A stretch of 64,000 nucleotides of DNA from Sipunculus nudus. Its lineage: Eukaryota > Annelida > Sipuncula > Golfingiida > Sipunculidae. Numbering within the stretch: position 1 is the first letter of the stretch; every line of letters starts with the position of its first letter. The notes beneath the pieces were generated by a model. The model was not told where the DNA came from. It saw only the letters and a program-made list of their open reading frames with translations, and did not search any database. The DNA lies in assembly GCA_026874595.1 (NCBI GenBank), contig CM049312.1, forward strand, positions 47,743,429-47,807,428. The letters are read 5' to 3'. This document shows positions 25,201-35,938 of the stretch, one piece after another. A program made the translations under genes and the position numbers.

Positions 25201-25536
25201 ATACATATTATGAAATAAAAAAATACATATAATTAATAATATATATATTGTTATATTATAAAAAAAAATGGATCCAATTTAACAAATGTGTAAACTACTG
25301 AACTGTCAACAATTTATCAAAAACCCAACCAGTGATCATGGTAATAGTATACATCTTATGTTCACAGATATCACACGCATCAATTTTAACATTAGGAAAT
25401 GCTTGGTTAGGTCACAAAATAATATTTGCAACAATTTCTTACTCATCAATACAAACCAATCATGTCCACCAACAATGGCCTATATTACCTTTTTCCTCTT
25501 AGACTTTATCTCCATATGATATTATTTTAGATTTTT
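25201..25536 (+). mobile_element. Family A 3' region, left half, with EEP remnant (split by B-E copy 1)
   Basis: 25286-25400 translates to a decayed endonuclease-like segment (CKLLNCQQFI ... HLMFT). It breaks at GATTTTT|; the missing right half ACCTTCAAGGTCAAC with the A-type 3' end follows the inserted element at 31137-31185. Confidence 0.7.
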
Positions 25537-27044
25537 AGCGAACCTGTGAGCTTATGCGATGGTGCTGCTTCGTGCATCGTCTGTATGTTAACCATAGCTA
25601 TCTCAAAAACAGCAGGAGCTAGCATCATCAAAGTTTTTGCAAATAATCAGTCATCCAAAAAACTATATCGGATTTTGTTTATTTTTTTTCTCACTGCATT
25701 TTCTTGGATTTTAGAGGGAAAAAGCTAAAAAAAATTAAAAAATCTTCTCCTCTAAAACTGTCCCGCCAAATTGTCCAATATTTCACAGAAATGATCCCTG
25801 GAACAATCTTTCTCAAGTTTGTTCGAATGGTTCCAGTTCGAAGATTTTTGACCGAGATACAGGAGGTTGAACTTTGTTAACTGTGCAAAAAAGCATATTA
25901 AAATTTAAATCTCAGAAACGGTTGGAGCTATCATCACCAAATTTTATGTTGGTCACATAGGTCATATCTGAAATTGAGGTATTGGTGGCGCCACCTGCAT
26001 CGGCCTTTTTTGTACGGGGTCATCAGTACCTGTATCACACTGAGGGCTACAAAAAACTTCTTCTCTGAAACCATATGGCCAAAATGTTTAATATCGCACA
26101 GAAATGATCCTAGAGTAGTGCTTTCTAAATTTGTTCAAATGGTCTCTTTTCAGTGACTTTTGGCTAAGTTATGGGAAGCTGTATTTATTCATATGCCATA
26201 ACAGCCCATTTTAGCTCAGTTGCTACAAAGATCTTCTTCTCAAAAACCACTGGGCCAAATTCTTAAATCTCACACATTAATTATCCTCAGATGTTGATAA
26301 TTCAAGTTTGTTCAAATGGTTTTGGTTCAGTGCTTTTTGGCTGAGTTACAGGAAGCTGAACTTCGCAAGTTTGCTGTATCTTCCTATATGAGTTATAAAC
26401 CTGCAAAACGTTTTTCGACTGATGCCACTGAAGCCAGTATGTTAAATATTTTACAAGAATAATCCCTACAATTATTCTTATAATAATTGTCATTAATGGT
26501 TACACATGAATGATTTTTGGCTGAATTATGGAGCTTGAATTGAGTCATTTTACCATATATGTTAGCTGTGTGATGCTGTTACATCTAGCCTGGCACCAGT
26601 TTATCAGCATCTATTACATCATGCCACTAGACATTTAGATTTTAGGTTATCTTTGGTTAATATTGACAAAGTTTTTTTAAAGCTTTTAAAAAAAATTTAG
26701 ATTTATGATTTAAGTTATTAATCATACCAGACAATGTTACAATCATGGATATTCAGCTCTCTGTGGCTATATAATGACAACTGTACATGGATGATAAATT
26801 ATTGGTATCCCTACTCAACTTAATTCAAGAATTTGCCATCAATGAGATATATCTGTATTTTAATTTTGCATTTAGTATGTATCCATAATAATTTTATATA
26901 TATTCCTGATTTCTTTCTTATAAAAGAAGTTATGGCCAGTTTGTTGTATCTTCCTATATGAGTTATAAACCTGCGAAACGTTTTTCGACCGATGCCACTG
27001 AAGCCAGTTTGTTAAATATTTTACAAGAATAATCCCTACAATAA

Positions 27045-28230
27045 TTAGGGCTCTGCTTTACAAGCGGGTGCCCTATAGTGATCACTGTGTTGGTCGGTCG
27101 GTCCGTCCTTCCGTCCTCCCGTCAGTGACACTTTGTTTCGTGCACGATAACTCAAAAACAACATACTGCAGCTTTCCCAAATTCACAGGGATGATTGGTA
27201 CCTATGAGGGCTCCAGACCTATCGAATTACAGACTTGTCGGAATTCCAATATGGCCGCCACAGCCCGATAGCTGATTTTCTTTCGCGTGATAAATCAACA
27301 ACAACATACTGCAGCTTTCCTTAATTCACACAGATGATTGACACCTATGAGGGCTCCAGACCTATCGAATTACAGACTTGTCGGAATTCCAATATGGCCA
27401 CCACAGCCCAATCGCTGATTTTCTTTCACGCACGATAACTCAACAACAACATTTTGCAGCTTTCCAAAATTCACAGAGAGGTTTGGTACTTATGAGCACT
27501 CCAGACCTATCAAATTACAGATTTGTCGGAATTCCAATATGGCCACCACAGCCCAATCACTGATTTTCTTTCGTGCACGATAACTCAACTACAACATACT
27601 GCAGCTTTCCCAAAGTCACAGGGTCGATTGGTACCTATGAGGGCTTCAGACCTATCAAATTTCAGACTTGTTGGAATTCCAATAATTCCAATATGGCCAC
27701 CACAGCCAAATCGCTGATTTTCTTTCATGCGCGATTACTCAAAAAACAACATACTGCAGCTTTCCCAAATTCACAGGGATGATTGGTACCTATAAGGGAT
27801 CCAGACCTGTTGAATTACAGAACTGTTAGAATTCCAATATGGCCCCCACAGCCTGATGGCTGATTTTCTTTCGCACACAACTTAACAACAACCTACTGCA
27901 GCTTTCCCAATTGATTGGGGATGATTGATTACTGCAGGGATGACTGGTGCCTTTGAGGGCTCCAGACCTATTGAATTACAGACTGGCTCAAAATCAAATA
28001 TGGCTAGGAGATTACATTCATTGATTTTCTATTGCACACATTATTTCAGACATATCTTCTTCAATATCATTTGATCCAGTAGGACTTTTTTCCTCATGAA
28101 TATGGATAAAAACTTGTTTCTGTTTGTCATATTTTTTCAAATTTTACTTAATTTTTCACCAACATGTAAACTAGTCCAGCACTTGCAGAAACGCGGGGCA
28201 CTCTGAGGACCATTGTCTGACCACATCTAG
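27045..28230 (+). mobile_element. Family G Helitron-like element with 145-bp tandem units
   Basis: Unfilled site at 52194 reads CCTACAATAATTCTTATAAT; here CCTACAATAA and TTCTTATAAT flank 1186 bases starting TTAGGGCTCTGC and ending CACATCTAG|TT. Insertion is between A and T with no longer target duplication, and the 3' end is CTAG, as in Helitrons. The 5' end is TT, not the usual TC. Interior: six units of about 145 bases (starts near 27141, 27285, 27430, 27575, 27729, 27875) with CATACTGCAGCTTTCCCAAA and GGAATTCCAATATGGCC. Non-coding. Confidence 0.78.
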
Positions 28231-29528
28231 TTCTTATAATAATTGTCATTAATGGTTCCACATGAATGATATTTGGCTGAATTATGGAGATTGAATTGAG
28301 TCATTTTACCATATATGTTAGCTGTGTTATGCTGTTACATCTAGCCTGGCTCATTACATCATGCCACATAGACATTTAGATTTCAGGTTATCTTTGGTTA
28401 ATATTGACAAGAAAGTTTTTTTAAAAGCTTTTAAAAAACTTAGATTTATGATTTAAGTTATTCATCATACCAGGCAATGTTACTATCATGGATATTCAGC
28501 TCTCTGTGGCTATATAAAGACAACTGTACGTGGATTATAATTATTGGTATCCCTACTCAACTTAATTCAAGAATTTGCCATCAATGAGATTTATCTGTAT
28601 TTTAATTTTGCATTCAGGATGCATCCGTAATAATTTTACATATATTCCTGATTTCTTTTTTTTTTTTATAAAAAGTCAGCTGAAAGCATTTTGTATTGGG
28701 AAAATAAATTTCAAAGTTATTTCAAGTAGGGACCACTTTTGTGTACAGATGGCAGCACTTGGTTAACCATTGGCAGATTGCCATTGCCTTGATGTTTGCC
28801 ATTAGCCAAGATGATGTCAGCTCTATAAATAGTTTTGGCACAGTGCCAGGATTGGAAGAAGTGCAGCAAGGTCAAGAGTTCACTCAGTGCAGTAGCTGCA
28901 TTCTATTTATAGCTTTGGCAGAGAGCTCGCTGCATCGTATTTGGCACCAAAGTTCAGCTTGAATCTGTTTATAGCTTTGGCAGACTGCCAACTGTATCAG
29001 ATTATGCAACAGTCCAAGAGTTCATTCAGTGCAGCCAGGTACAGGTCAAAAGTGCACTCAGTCTAGCCAGGTGCAGGTCAAGAGTTCACTCAGTGCAGTA
29101 GCTTGAGGCAGCAATTTGTCACAGGTCACTTGGGGGCAACTGCCTTACTCACCTAAGCCTTGTCAGCCCAGTGCATCAAACTCTGGGGAAGTTTGATGTA
29201 TTGGACTGATATTTTGACCTGTCTATGCGTCTTTGAGGGTATTCTCATTTACAAGACAGGTGGTGCCACCTACATTGACTTTTGCAGTGTATGCGCTTGC
29301 TTATTTGTACAGAGGAATTTGATACATCAGTCTAAAATTGGGCATGTTTTTACATATATGGTAGCTTTATAGTGTACAAGAATGGTGGCGCCAGCTACAA
29401 TAATCTTTGCACAGTGTATGTCCCTGCTTATTTCACAGGAGGGGTTTGACATATCAGTCAGACTTTGGGCATATTTATATATCTCTTCGTTGTATATAAG
29501 ACTGGTGGTGCCAGCTACAATCATTGTA

Positions 29529-30945
29529 TCTGCCAAAACAGAGTTTTGCGGATACTATGTTTTCAGTCAGACGCTGACGCTGCCGCCATAGCCACATAGG
29601 TTTCCAGAGAACTCCTCCATAACCACTGGGCAGAATTGTTAAAAATTCGGAATTATGATTGGTCACATGTGAACTGCTGCAGCCTCATTTTTGGTTGACC
29701 TCTGACCTTTTACTCTCTGCCCTGCGTCCATTTGTGCATCTGTTTCCACACATAAACCCACATATCTCGGGAACCGTTTGACCGATAAGGCTAAAGATAT
29801 TGCACAAAGGTAGCCCTTGGAAGCATTTATAACATACACTAAAAATGGTGGCGCCACCTGCAACCATTTTTGCACAGCTTCCATCTGTTCATCTGCCTCG
29901 GGATAAAATCACTCATATCTCAGCAGTGGTTTGACTTATCCACCTGATATTTTGCAGGTTTACACTTCCTTGACAGCTTTCTCAATTTTATGACAGGTGG
30001 CACCACCTACATACAGATTTAAGCTGCAGACATCCAAGCTCATCTCTCAGGAACCATTTGATCAATTAGGCAAACATTTTACATTTTTATAGATCTCACA
30101 TAGCTCTTTATCATATGCAAAAGCACTGGCACTTCCTGCAATCATTTTTGCACAGCGTCCATCTGTTTGTTTGCCATGGGATAAAATCACTCATATCTCA
30201 GCAGTGGTTTGACATGTCTGCCTAAAATTTTGCAGACATAGGAACCGTTTGACATATCCCCCTGAAATTTTGCATGTGTATAGATCTCCCATAGCTCTTT
30301 ATCATACGCAACCTGCAACCATTTTTGCATAGCCTCCATCTGTTCATCTGCCTTGAGAAAAAGTCACTCATATCTCAGCTTGGTTTGACTTATCCACCTG
30401 AAATTTTGCAGGTTTATACATCCTTGACAGCTCTCTTGTTTTATGACAGGTGGCGCCACCTACATTCAAATTTACGCTGCAGACATCTAAGCTCATATCT
30501 CAGGAACCATTTGACTGATTGGGCAAACATTTTGCATGTTTATAGATCTGGCATAGCTCTTTATCATATGCAAAACTGGTGGCGCCACCTGCAGTGTTTT
30601 TTGCACAGCAACCGTCTGTTTGTTTGCCATGGGATAAAATCACTCATATCTCAGCATTGGTTTGACATATCTGCCTAAAATTTTGCAGGTTTATACATGT
30701 TGGATAGCTTTCTGGATTTTGTGGCAGGTGGCGCCACCTACATTTATGTAAACGCTGTAGACATTCAGGCTTATATCTCAGGATTTTTTTTACATATCCC
30801 CCTGAAATTTTGCATGTTCATAGATCTCACATAGCTCTTAATCATACACAAAATTTGTGGTGCCACCTGCCACCATTTTTGCACAGCGTCCTTCTGTTTG
30901 TCTGCCGTGGGCTAACTGTGGGCTTGTTGACTACCCATATTCTAG
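29529..30945 (+). mobile_element. Family C Helitron-like element, copy 3
   Basis: A|TCTGCCAAAAC start with the hairpin partner GTTTTGCGGATAC; end GACTACCCATATT CTAG|T. The first 3' hairpin arm is lost. GGTGGCGCCACC at 29847, 30449, 30578 and 30727. Flanked by the same B-E bases as copy 4 (CAATCATTGTA left, TTTTTGTGTTGTG right), so it was already in the B-E progenitor. Confidence 0.75.
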
Positions 30946-31136
30946 TTTTTGTGTTGTGTGCACCCATGACAGAATTGCAGCAGTGATGTTTGTTTGTTTC
31001 ATGTTCTAAGTGTTTAGTACTTGCATTGTTCTTATACATGTTACACATGTTCTTGAAAAGTAATGGTCCAGCATTGAAGCATTATACCTGGTGTAATCTC
31101 ATTGCACAGGTTCGCATTAGGCCTGTAGGCCTTGTT

Positions 31137-31185
31137 ACCTTCAAGGTCAACTTCAGCTGAGCACAGTGACCCATGGGTCCCTTGT
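31137..31185 (+). mobile_element. Family A 3' end, right half of the copy split at 25536
   Basis: ACCTTCAAGGTCAACTT, then CAGCTGAGC (31154-31162), GACCCATGGGTC (31168-31179), CCTTGT. Continues the sequence left of 25537. Confidence 0.85.
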
Positions 31186-32712
31186 TGTAGGTGAGCTTTA
31201 TAGTTTTGGAGATACTGTGGTTGGCTTAATATTCTTGGTGGTTTAAACTTTGCTTTATTTGCGGTCGGGACAATACCGTGAATTTAAAACCACGCAGATT
31301 TAAACCCTTGCTGTCATGGGAAAATAGTTTCTGTAGTCGTCACCAGATGGCGATCGTGGGCATTAGTGGAAAATAAAAATAATCCAAATGAGATCATGTC
31401 GATGAAAGACTTCGCGATTATTCTCCCCGCTTGTAACACTTTGTGGACTGTCAGTCGATCTGATCATTCGCCACTTGGAACAACTCTGCTTTTTCTTCAC
31501 ATTCACACTGGCGGGGATCAGGCAGACCTTCTGTGTGTGGCCGCTTCAGGGATGGCCCCTTCCGTAACCAACTTGTAACATCCATGGAACGATGTTTCAT
31601 TAACGTAATCCGAACTTGATATGATCAAGGTAATGTGTAGGGCCCTATTTATATGTCATGTCCAAGCTATGAAATCAGTTCCCCTTTGAAGCGGCATTGC
31701 AAGGTTCCGGCAGTGATGGTCGTTGTAATTTGAACAAACATTAGCATCAATTTGTACTCATTCCAAGTAAAAATACCCTCAACATAGGGAGCTAGTTTAA
31801 ACAAGACAGGGCCAGTTTTCCTGCGATGACAAACACTGTTTCTTGACCAAGGCATTATTATTTATCACACCTGCTCTGACAGTTAAACTGTGGGGAGGGC
31901 CTTCTGGTAATTAACTCTGACCTGAGCCGGGAAACCCCCGTTAATTAGCTTACCAAAAATAGTCATGGGCCGTGAGTGTGGTTAATGAAATCTTTGATTC
32001 CAGCAGGCAACAAACATATGGAACCGACCCTGACCAACATGCCTGCTGAAATCTTTGATTCAGGCAACCAGCAGACAAACATATGGAACTGACCAACATG
32101 CTTGCCAGAATCAAAGATTTCGGCAAAAACATAACCCCTGCTTGGCAGAGGTAATTAATGCATGCATCACCTGTATGTGAACAGAACATTATGGCCCATG
32201 GGCCACCTGTTTTCCCTGTAAGCACTGTTGAATGAAATTTTATATCCTGTTTATAAATGCAAATGTGTTGTAAAGCCCACCACCCCTACAGCCCCATCCC
32301 TGGCCATTGAGAGCAGTTGTGCACTTGCAGTTGTAAAAAATTTATAAAATTGGAAAAAAAATTGGTATAATAAAATGAGCATGAAGTCATTGTAATTCCA
32401 AAAAGACAAGTGAAAAAAAGTATATCCAAAATAAAACTGCTGCAAATGTGTGCATTGTTTTCCTGCCTCAGCAGAATGGGAAATCAAGTGATCAGCTTTG
32501 TTTATCCATCTCTCTTTCTATTTTAAATATTTAATAATTGTGAATAAACTTTCTTTCCCAGTAAGTACTGTAGAATTAAGTTCTTTTTAAATATAAGCAT
32601 GATGAGCATATAGTCTTATTGCATTTCCTTTAAAACAAGAGAAAAATGATATCTATGATTAAAAGCTAAATAATTAAATTAAATCAGTGATGTGTGTTTA
32701 CTTTATTTACAG
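31186..32712 (+). other. Intron before exon 2
   Basis: No intact element. Contains the direct plus inverted repeat at 31986-32135 and a perfect palindrome GGCCCATGGGCC (32193-32204) followed by ACCTGTTTT, which looks like a variant of the A/D 3' end. 32211-32680 is family A-like AT-rich DNA. Ends in the acceptor CTTTATTTACAG. Confidence 0.5.
31986..32135. repeat. Short direct and inverted repeat cluster
   Basis: GAAATCTTTGATTC, an AAACATATGGAAC box and GACCAACATGC occur twice in direct order (31988 and 32048), then GAATCAAAGATTTC in reverse (about 32107), able to fold back on either copy. Confidence 0.75.
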
Positions 32713-32850
32713 TTGATCCTGGTGACTGACCTATACCTTGTAGTGGGTTACATTATTCATGGCCTGAAGACATGCAAGCCGTGGACGTTTCCTGACCTGT
32801 TGCGTGCTCTAGGAGCACTGGTGTATGAAAACTGTTCCAGATTACAGGCA
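32713..32850 (+). CDS. Host gene exon 2 (ARM/HEAT-like protein)
   Basis: 46 codons. Acceptor TTTATTTACAG; phase 0 on both sides, joining exon 1 without a shift. Translation begins LILVTDLYLVVGYIIHGL, continues KTCKPWTFPDLLRALGALVY and ends ENCSRLQA. I placed the donor at GCA|GTGTGT. CAG|GCAGTG three bases earlier would be a GC donor and keeps the same frame. The frame runs on into the intron to a TAA near 32948, which has no significance. Paired hydrophobic helices with a conserved-looking WTFPDLLRALG segment suit a solenoid repeat. Protein not identified. Confidence 0.8.
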
Positions 32851-32949
32851 GTGTGTATCTTATTAACCAGTACCCTCTTCTTGTATCTGTATTTAAAGAA
32901 CCAAGGTCTAACTTTAGGATTGATAATTGTGTTGTTCATTGGTCAATAA

Positions 32950-34715
32950 GGCCAGACTTTTTTAATTTTTCGGTTTACAAACCCGCCGACCTCCGATTTC
33001 CTCATTTCAGAAAAAAAATAAAATTGGCATTTTGAATTTTTTTTCCCTATAATATTACGTCGCCGAATCCAGCACGGTTGTTGACAAATGAATTGTTTAG
33101 TGACCATGTGTATTAGATCACCTCAAACATTAGAACTCTTATGATTGGCTAATAAGGTCACTTTCTTAATGACAGATGGAGGGTTTAAGCCAATCAAAAT
33201 AGGGTATCCTTGGGCCATAAATGCAATTGATTGGCCATCAAGTAGTCAAAAGATTCAGCAGGGAAATTGAGAATTCTTGGAGGGTTTTCAAAGTTCGTTT
33301 TCTTCACTACAGTACATTTTCAAACCAGCGTTTAGGTCATATTTGTTAAACATATTTGTTATAGATAGATGTGAATTAGAACAGAAAATTAGTTTGGTTG
33401 CATAGAGGCTTTACCAGCTTCCCACTGTTAATAACTTGCTGGATATACACACAAATTTACTTCTTAAGACTAATTATTGCACTCAAAGTCAGACGCTATT
33501 AATTACTGCGAATTGGCTAAGTTTCACAAGTTTACTCTTAAAAATATTATTACTTGTCAAAACTTAAAATGTAGTCTTGTAACGCTTAAAAGAAAATTAC
33601 TGATCAGATGAAATTATATACTGCATGAGGTCGTCATGTACTCTTTGAAAACTCCAGGAATTCTCAGGGTTTCTGCAGTATTTCCGACTATCTGTAGTCT
33701 TAGTGGCGCGGTTTTATTTGAAGCATTGCAGCACGTTGGCTTTGCGGATATTTTTATAGTCAAAACAAAAGCAAGCTAAAATGAAAGCCATTTAAAATGC
33801 AGAAACTTTGAAAGGATTCATTTAATTGTTCCAAACGGATGTGATGGAAGCTTTGATGTGTATGGATGCTGAAAAGCAATTCCGGACTGACAGTGGCCAA
33901 GTGACGGCATGAGTACGGTACGTACTGTCACGGCCATGGTAGGAAATGCAGATGAATAATTAAAGATTATTAATACTTTTTAAAATTTTAGAATAGTTGA
34001 ATAATTCAATGTGATCTCCAATGGAAACCTCACTTTATAAGCAGTTGTTGTATATTCAAAGGACTGTCAAACATGCGCAACACCAAAAAGGAAAGGTCAT
34101 GGTCATGAATTAAACAACTCGAGTTCCATGTTGTTGACATTTGATAAACAATAGGTGAATAGCTGCAAGTCGCATATTGTCATTGTTATTGTCATTCACG
34201 ACTGAAAAATAAAAACTGCAGTCTATCATGCTAGCAGTGAATATTTAGTTTTCTCCTTGCATATCTGACAAAAAATATATTTTATATTTGTATAAGTGTT
34301 TGACTGGTCTTTAATTTGTAAAACTTTATAAAATAGGCAGTTCACTTGGCAGGGACAGTGACTGAATTTTTATTTCAGGTGTGTATGAAATCATAAGTTT
34401 TACTGTTTAAACTTTTATTTGTCATTAATTTACCTTCAATGACATTTGAATGGCTTGAAATAACATGGCACACGCAAGATTCATGTGGAAAACTCAAGAG
34501 GATGATGATAATATTTTAATTTTTATATATTATTTTATATATTTTATACTGGTTTATATAGAGCCATTTAAATATGAATTTTATAACCCAACTGTACAAT
34601 GCAGGATTCAGGAACACCAGTATCCAGGTTTGTTCCAATTTTTTTTTTTTCCTACCTCCTACCTATCACTTTTGTCAATCATGTTCGTAAACCAAAGAAT
34701 TAAAAAAGTCTGGCC
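32950..34715. mobile_element. Probable PIF/Harbinger-type non-autonomous element
   Basis: Terminal inverted repeats of about 29 bases: left GGCCAGACTTTTTTAATT..GGTTTAC, right its reverse complement (GTAAACC..AATTAAAAAAGTCTGGCC). Both ends abut TAA (32947-32949 and 34716-34718), the 3-base TWA duplication typical of PIF/Harbinger. 1766 bases with no transposase frame. It sits 99 bases past the exon 2 donor. Confidence 0.72.
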
Positions 34716-34718
34716 TAA

Positions 34719-35255
34719 CTGGTGACCTTGATCTTTAAGTTCATATCTGCAAAAATATGTGATCATTATGACCCCCATAACTTTTTCAGGTATTCTGAAG
34801 ATTTCCTCTCTAGGTTCACACACAGGTAATTAAGTTTGAAAACTGGAGACCTTGATCTTCAAGGCCAATTCTGCGGAATTTCTTTCTGACCTAAATAACT
34901 GTTTAATTCCAGAAAAAAATCCCTTCAAATTTGACACACATGTTGTTTTCAGAAAGCTTTTTGAAAAGGTCCAAAATTGGTGACCTTGACCTTGATCTAC
35001 AAGGTCAAACCAGCCCAAAAGTAAAATTTTAGTGAATTGAATAAATTTTGAAATATTGCATATTTTGTCTTCAAATTTGACAGACAAAATGTTTAAACCA
35101 AGTTCTCAGAGGTCTTTGAAAAGTCCCTAAAATTTGACACAAGTTGTATCAGGAAAGTTCTTAAGGGAATTTGAAATTTGTGACCATGATCTCTTAGGTC
35201 AGATCTGCAGAAATCTAGGATTTCTGACAGCTTTTGACATCATGCTTTTTTTTTT
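34719..35255 (+). repeat. GACCTTGA-type tandem repeat
   Basis: About four diverged units of 120-200 bases, each headed by a fold-back such as GACCTTGATCTTCAAGG (starts about 34727, 34848, 34981, 35181), followed by ATCTGCNNAA and CCTAAATAAC-like text. Non-coding. Confidence 0.6.
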
Positions 35256-35595
35256 AGCTCAGCTAAATGTAAGTCATCTGAGCTATAGCAATCACTCTTT
35301 GTCCGTCCTCTGTCCGGCCATCCGGGCATCTGTTCGTTAACAGGGCACAAACTGTTACGGCTGTACCTAGAATGTTGTAACTTGACATGCAGGGAGGAAC
35401 ATGAAAAATCTCCTTGGAAACTTGGTTACCCTTATTCTCCGAGCTATGGGGCTCAGAAGTACCCCCAGAAAAATTTGATACAAAAGCTCAAGTATCTGAA
35501 CAACTGAAGCATTGATCACCATGATTCTTTGCATGCATATTGATCATGGAGTGTTTCATCAGTTCCTGCAGACTGGTGGCACCACCTGCATTTTT
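35256..35595 (+). mobile_element. Family D 5' fragment
   Basis: AGCTCAGCTAAATGTAAGTC hairpin start, CTCTTTGTCCGTCC, CTATGGGGCTC, GATTCTTTGCATGCATATTG, ending CTGGTGGCACCACCTGC, a CpG-decayed form of the shared palindrome. Cut by family A at 35596. Confidence 0.75.
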
Positions 35596-35938
35596 AGCTC
35601 AGCTGACTATAAGTCATCTGAGCTATATTCGTGGCCCTTTGTCTGTCCGTACATCCGTCCTTTAAACTGGCACGTTTTGAAACTGTTGGACCTACGGATC
35701 TGAAATTCAGCATACCTTTTGATGCCCCTAAAATCTCCTACCATACCGAAAATTGGGTCACTAGGACTTCGTTCCTTCGAATTATTAAGGAAAAACCTCA
35801 GTTTTCCATTTAAAACCCATTGTTACACTTCAAGACTGCCTAATATCAAAACCACTAATCTGATATTTATCATATTTCATATATTAATTCTTCTATATAT
35901 TTCCTATGTACATACCAGAAATTAGTTCAATATTTTTT
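35596..35938 (+). mobile_element. Family A 5' fragment
   Basis: AGCTCAGCTGACTATAAGTC hairpin start and family A text through TACATACCAGAAATTAG. Interrupted by family B-E in a T-run. Confidence 0.75.

Larger units (their letters stand above)
25537..31136 (+). mobile_element. Family B-E element, copy 1, with nested insertions
   Basis: 5' AGCGAACCTGTGAGC. 3' CACAGGTTCGC ATT AGGCCTGTAGGCCT TGTT at about 31107-31136. GCGAACCTGTG and CACAGGTTCGC are reverse complements, the latter lying inside the 3' hairpin. It is inserted into a family A copy whose uninterrupted form is at 15056-15095. Interior: GGTGGCGCCACC at 25984, a local tandem duplication (about 26361-26940 against 26943 onward), a family G Helitron (27045-28230), GTCAAGAGTTCACTCAGTGC minisatellite (28870-29095) and family C (29529-30945). 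No credible gene. Confidence 0.78.

Noticed and set aside
24754-25232. Short frames over the CAAGAGTTCACTCAGTGC minisatellite
   Set aside because: The same DNA in four other copies has stops and shifts in all frames.
31107-31136. CAGGTTCGCATTAGGCC as a tRNA-derived SINE B box
   Set aside because: It does not fit GGTTCGANTCC, no A box lies upstream, and the block is explained as the 3' inverted partner of the family B 5' end.
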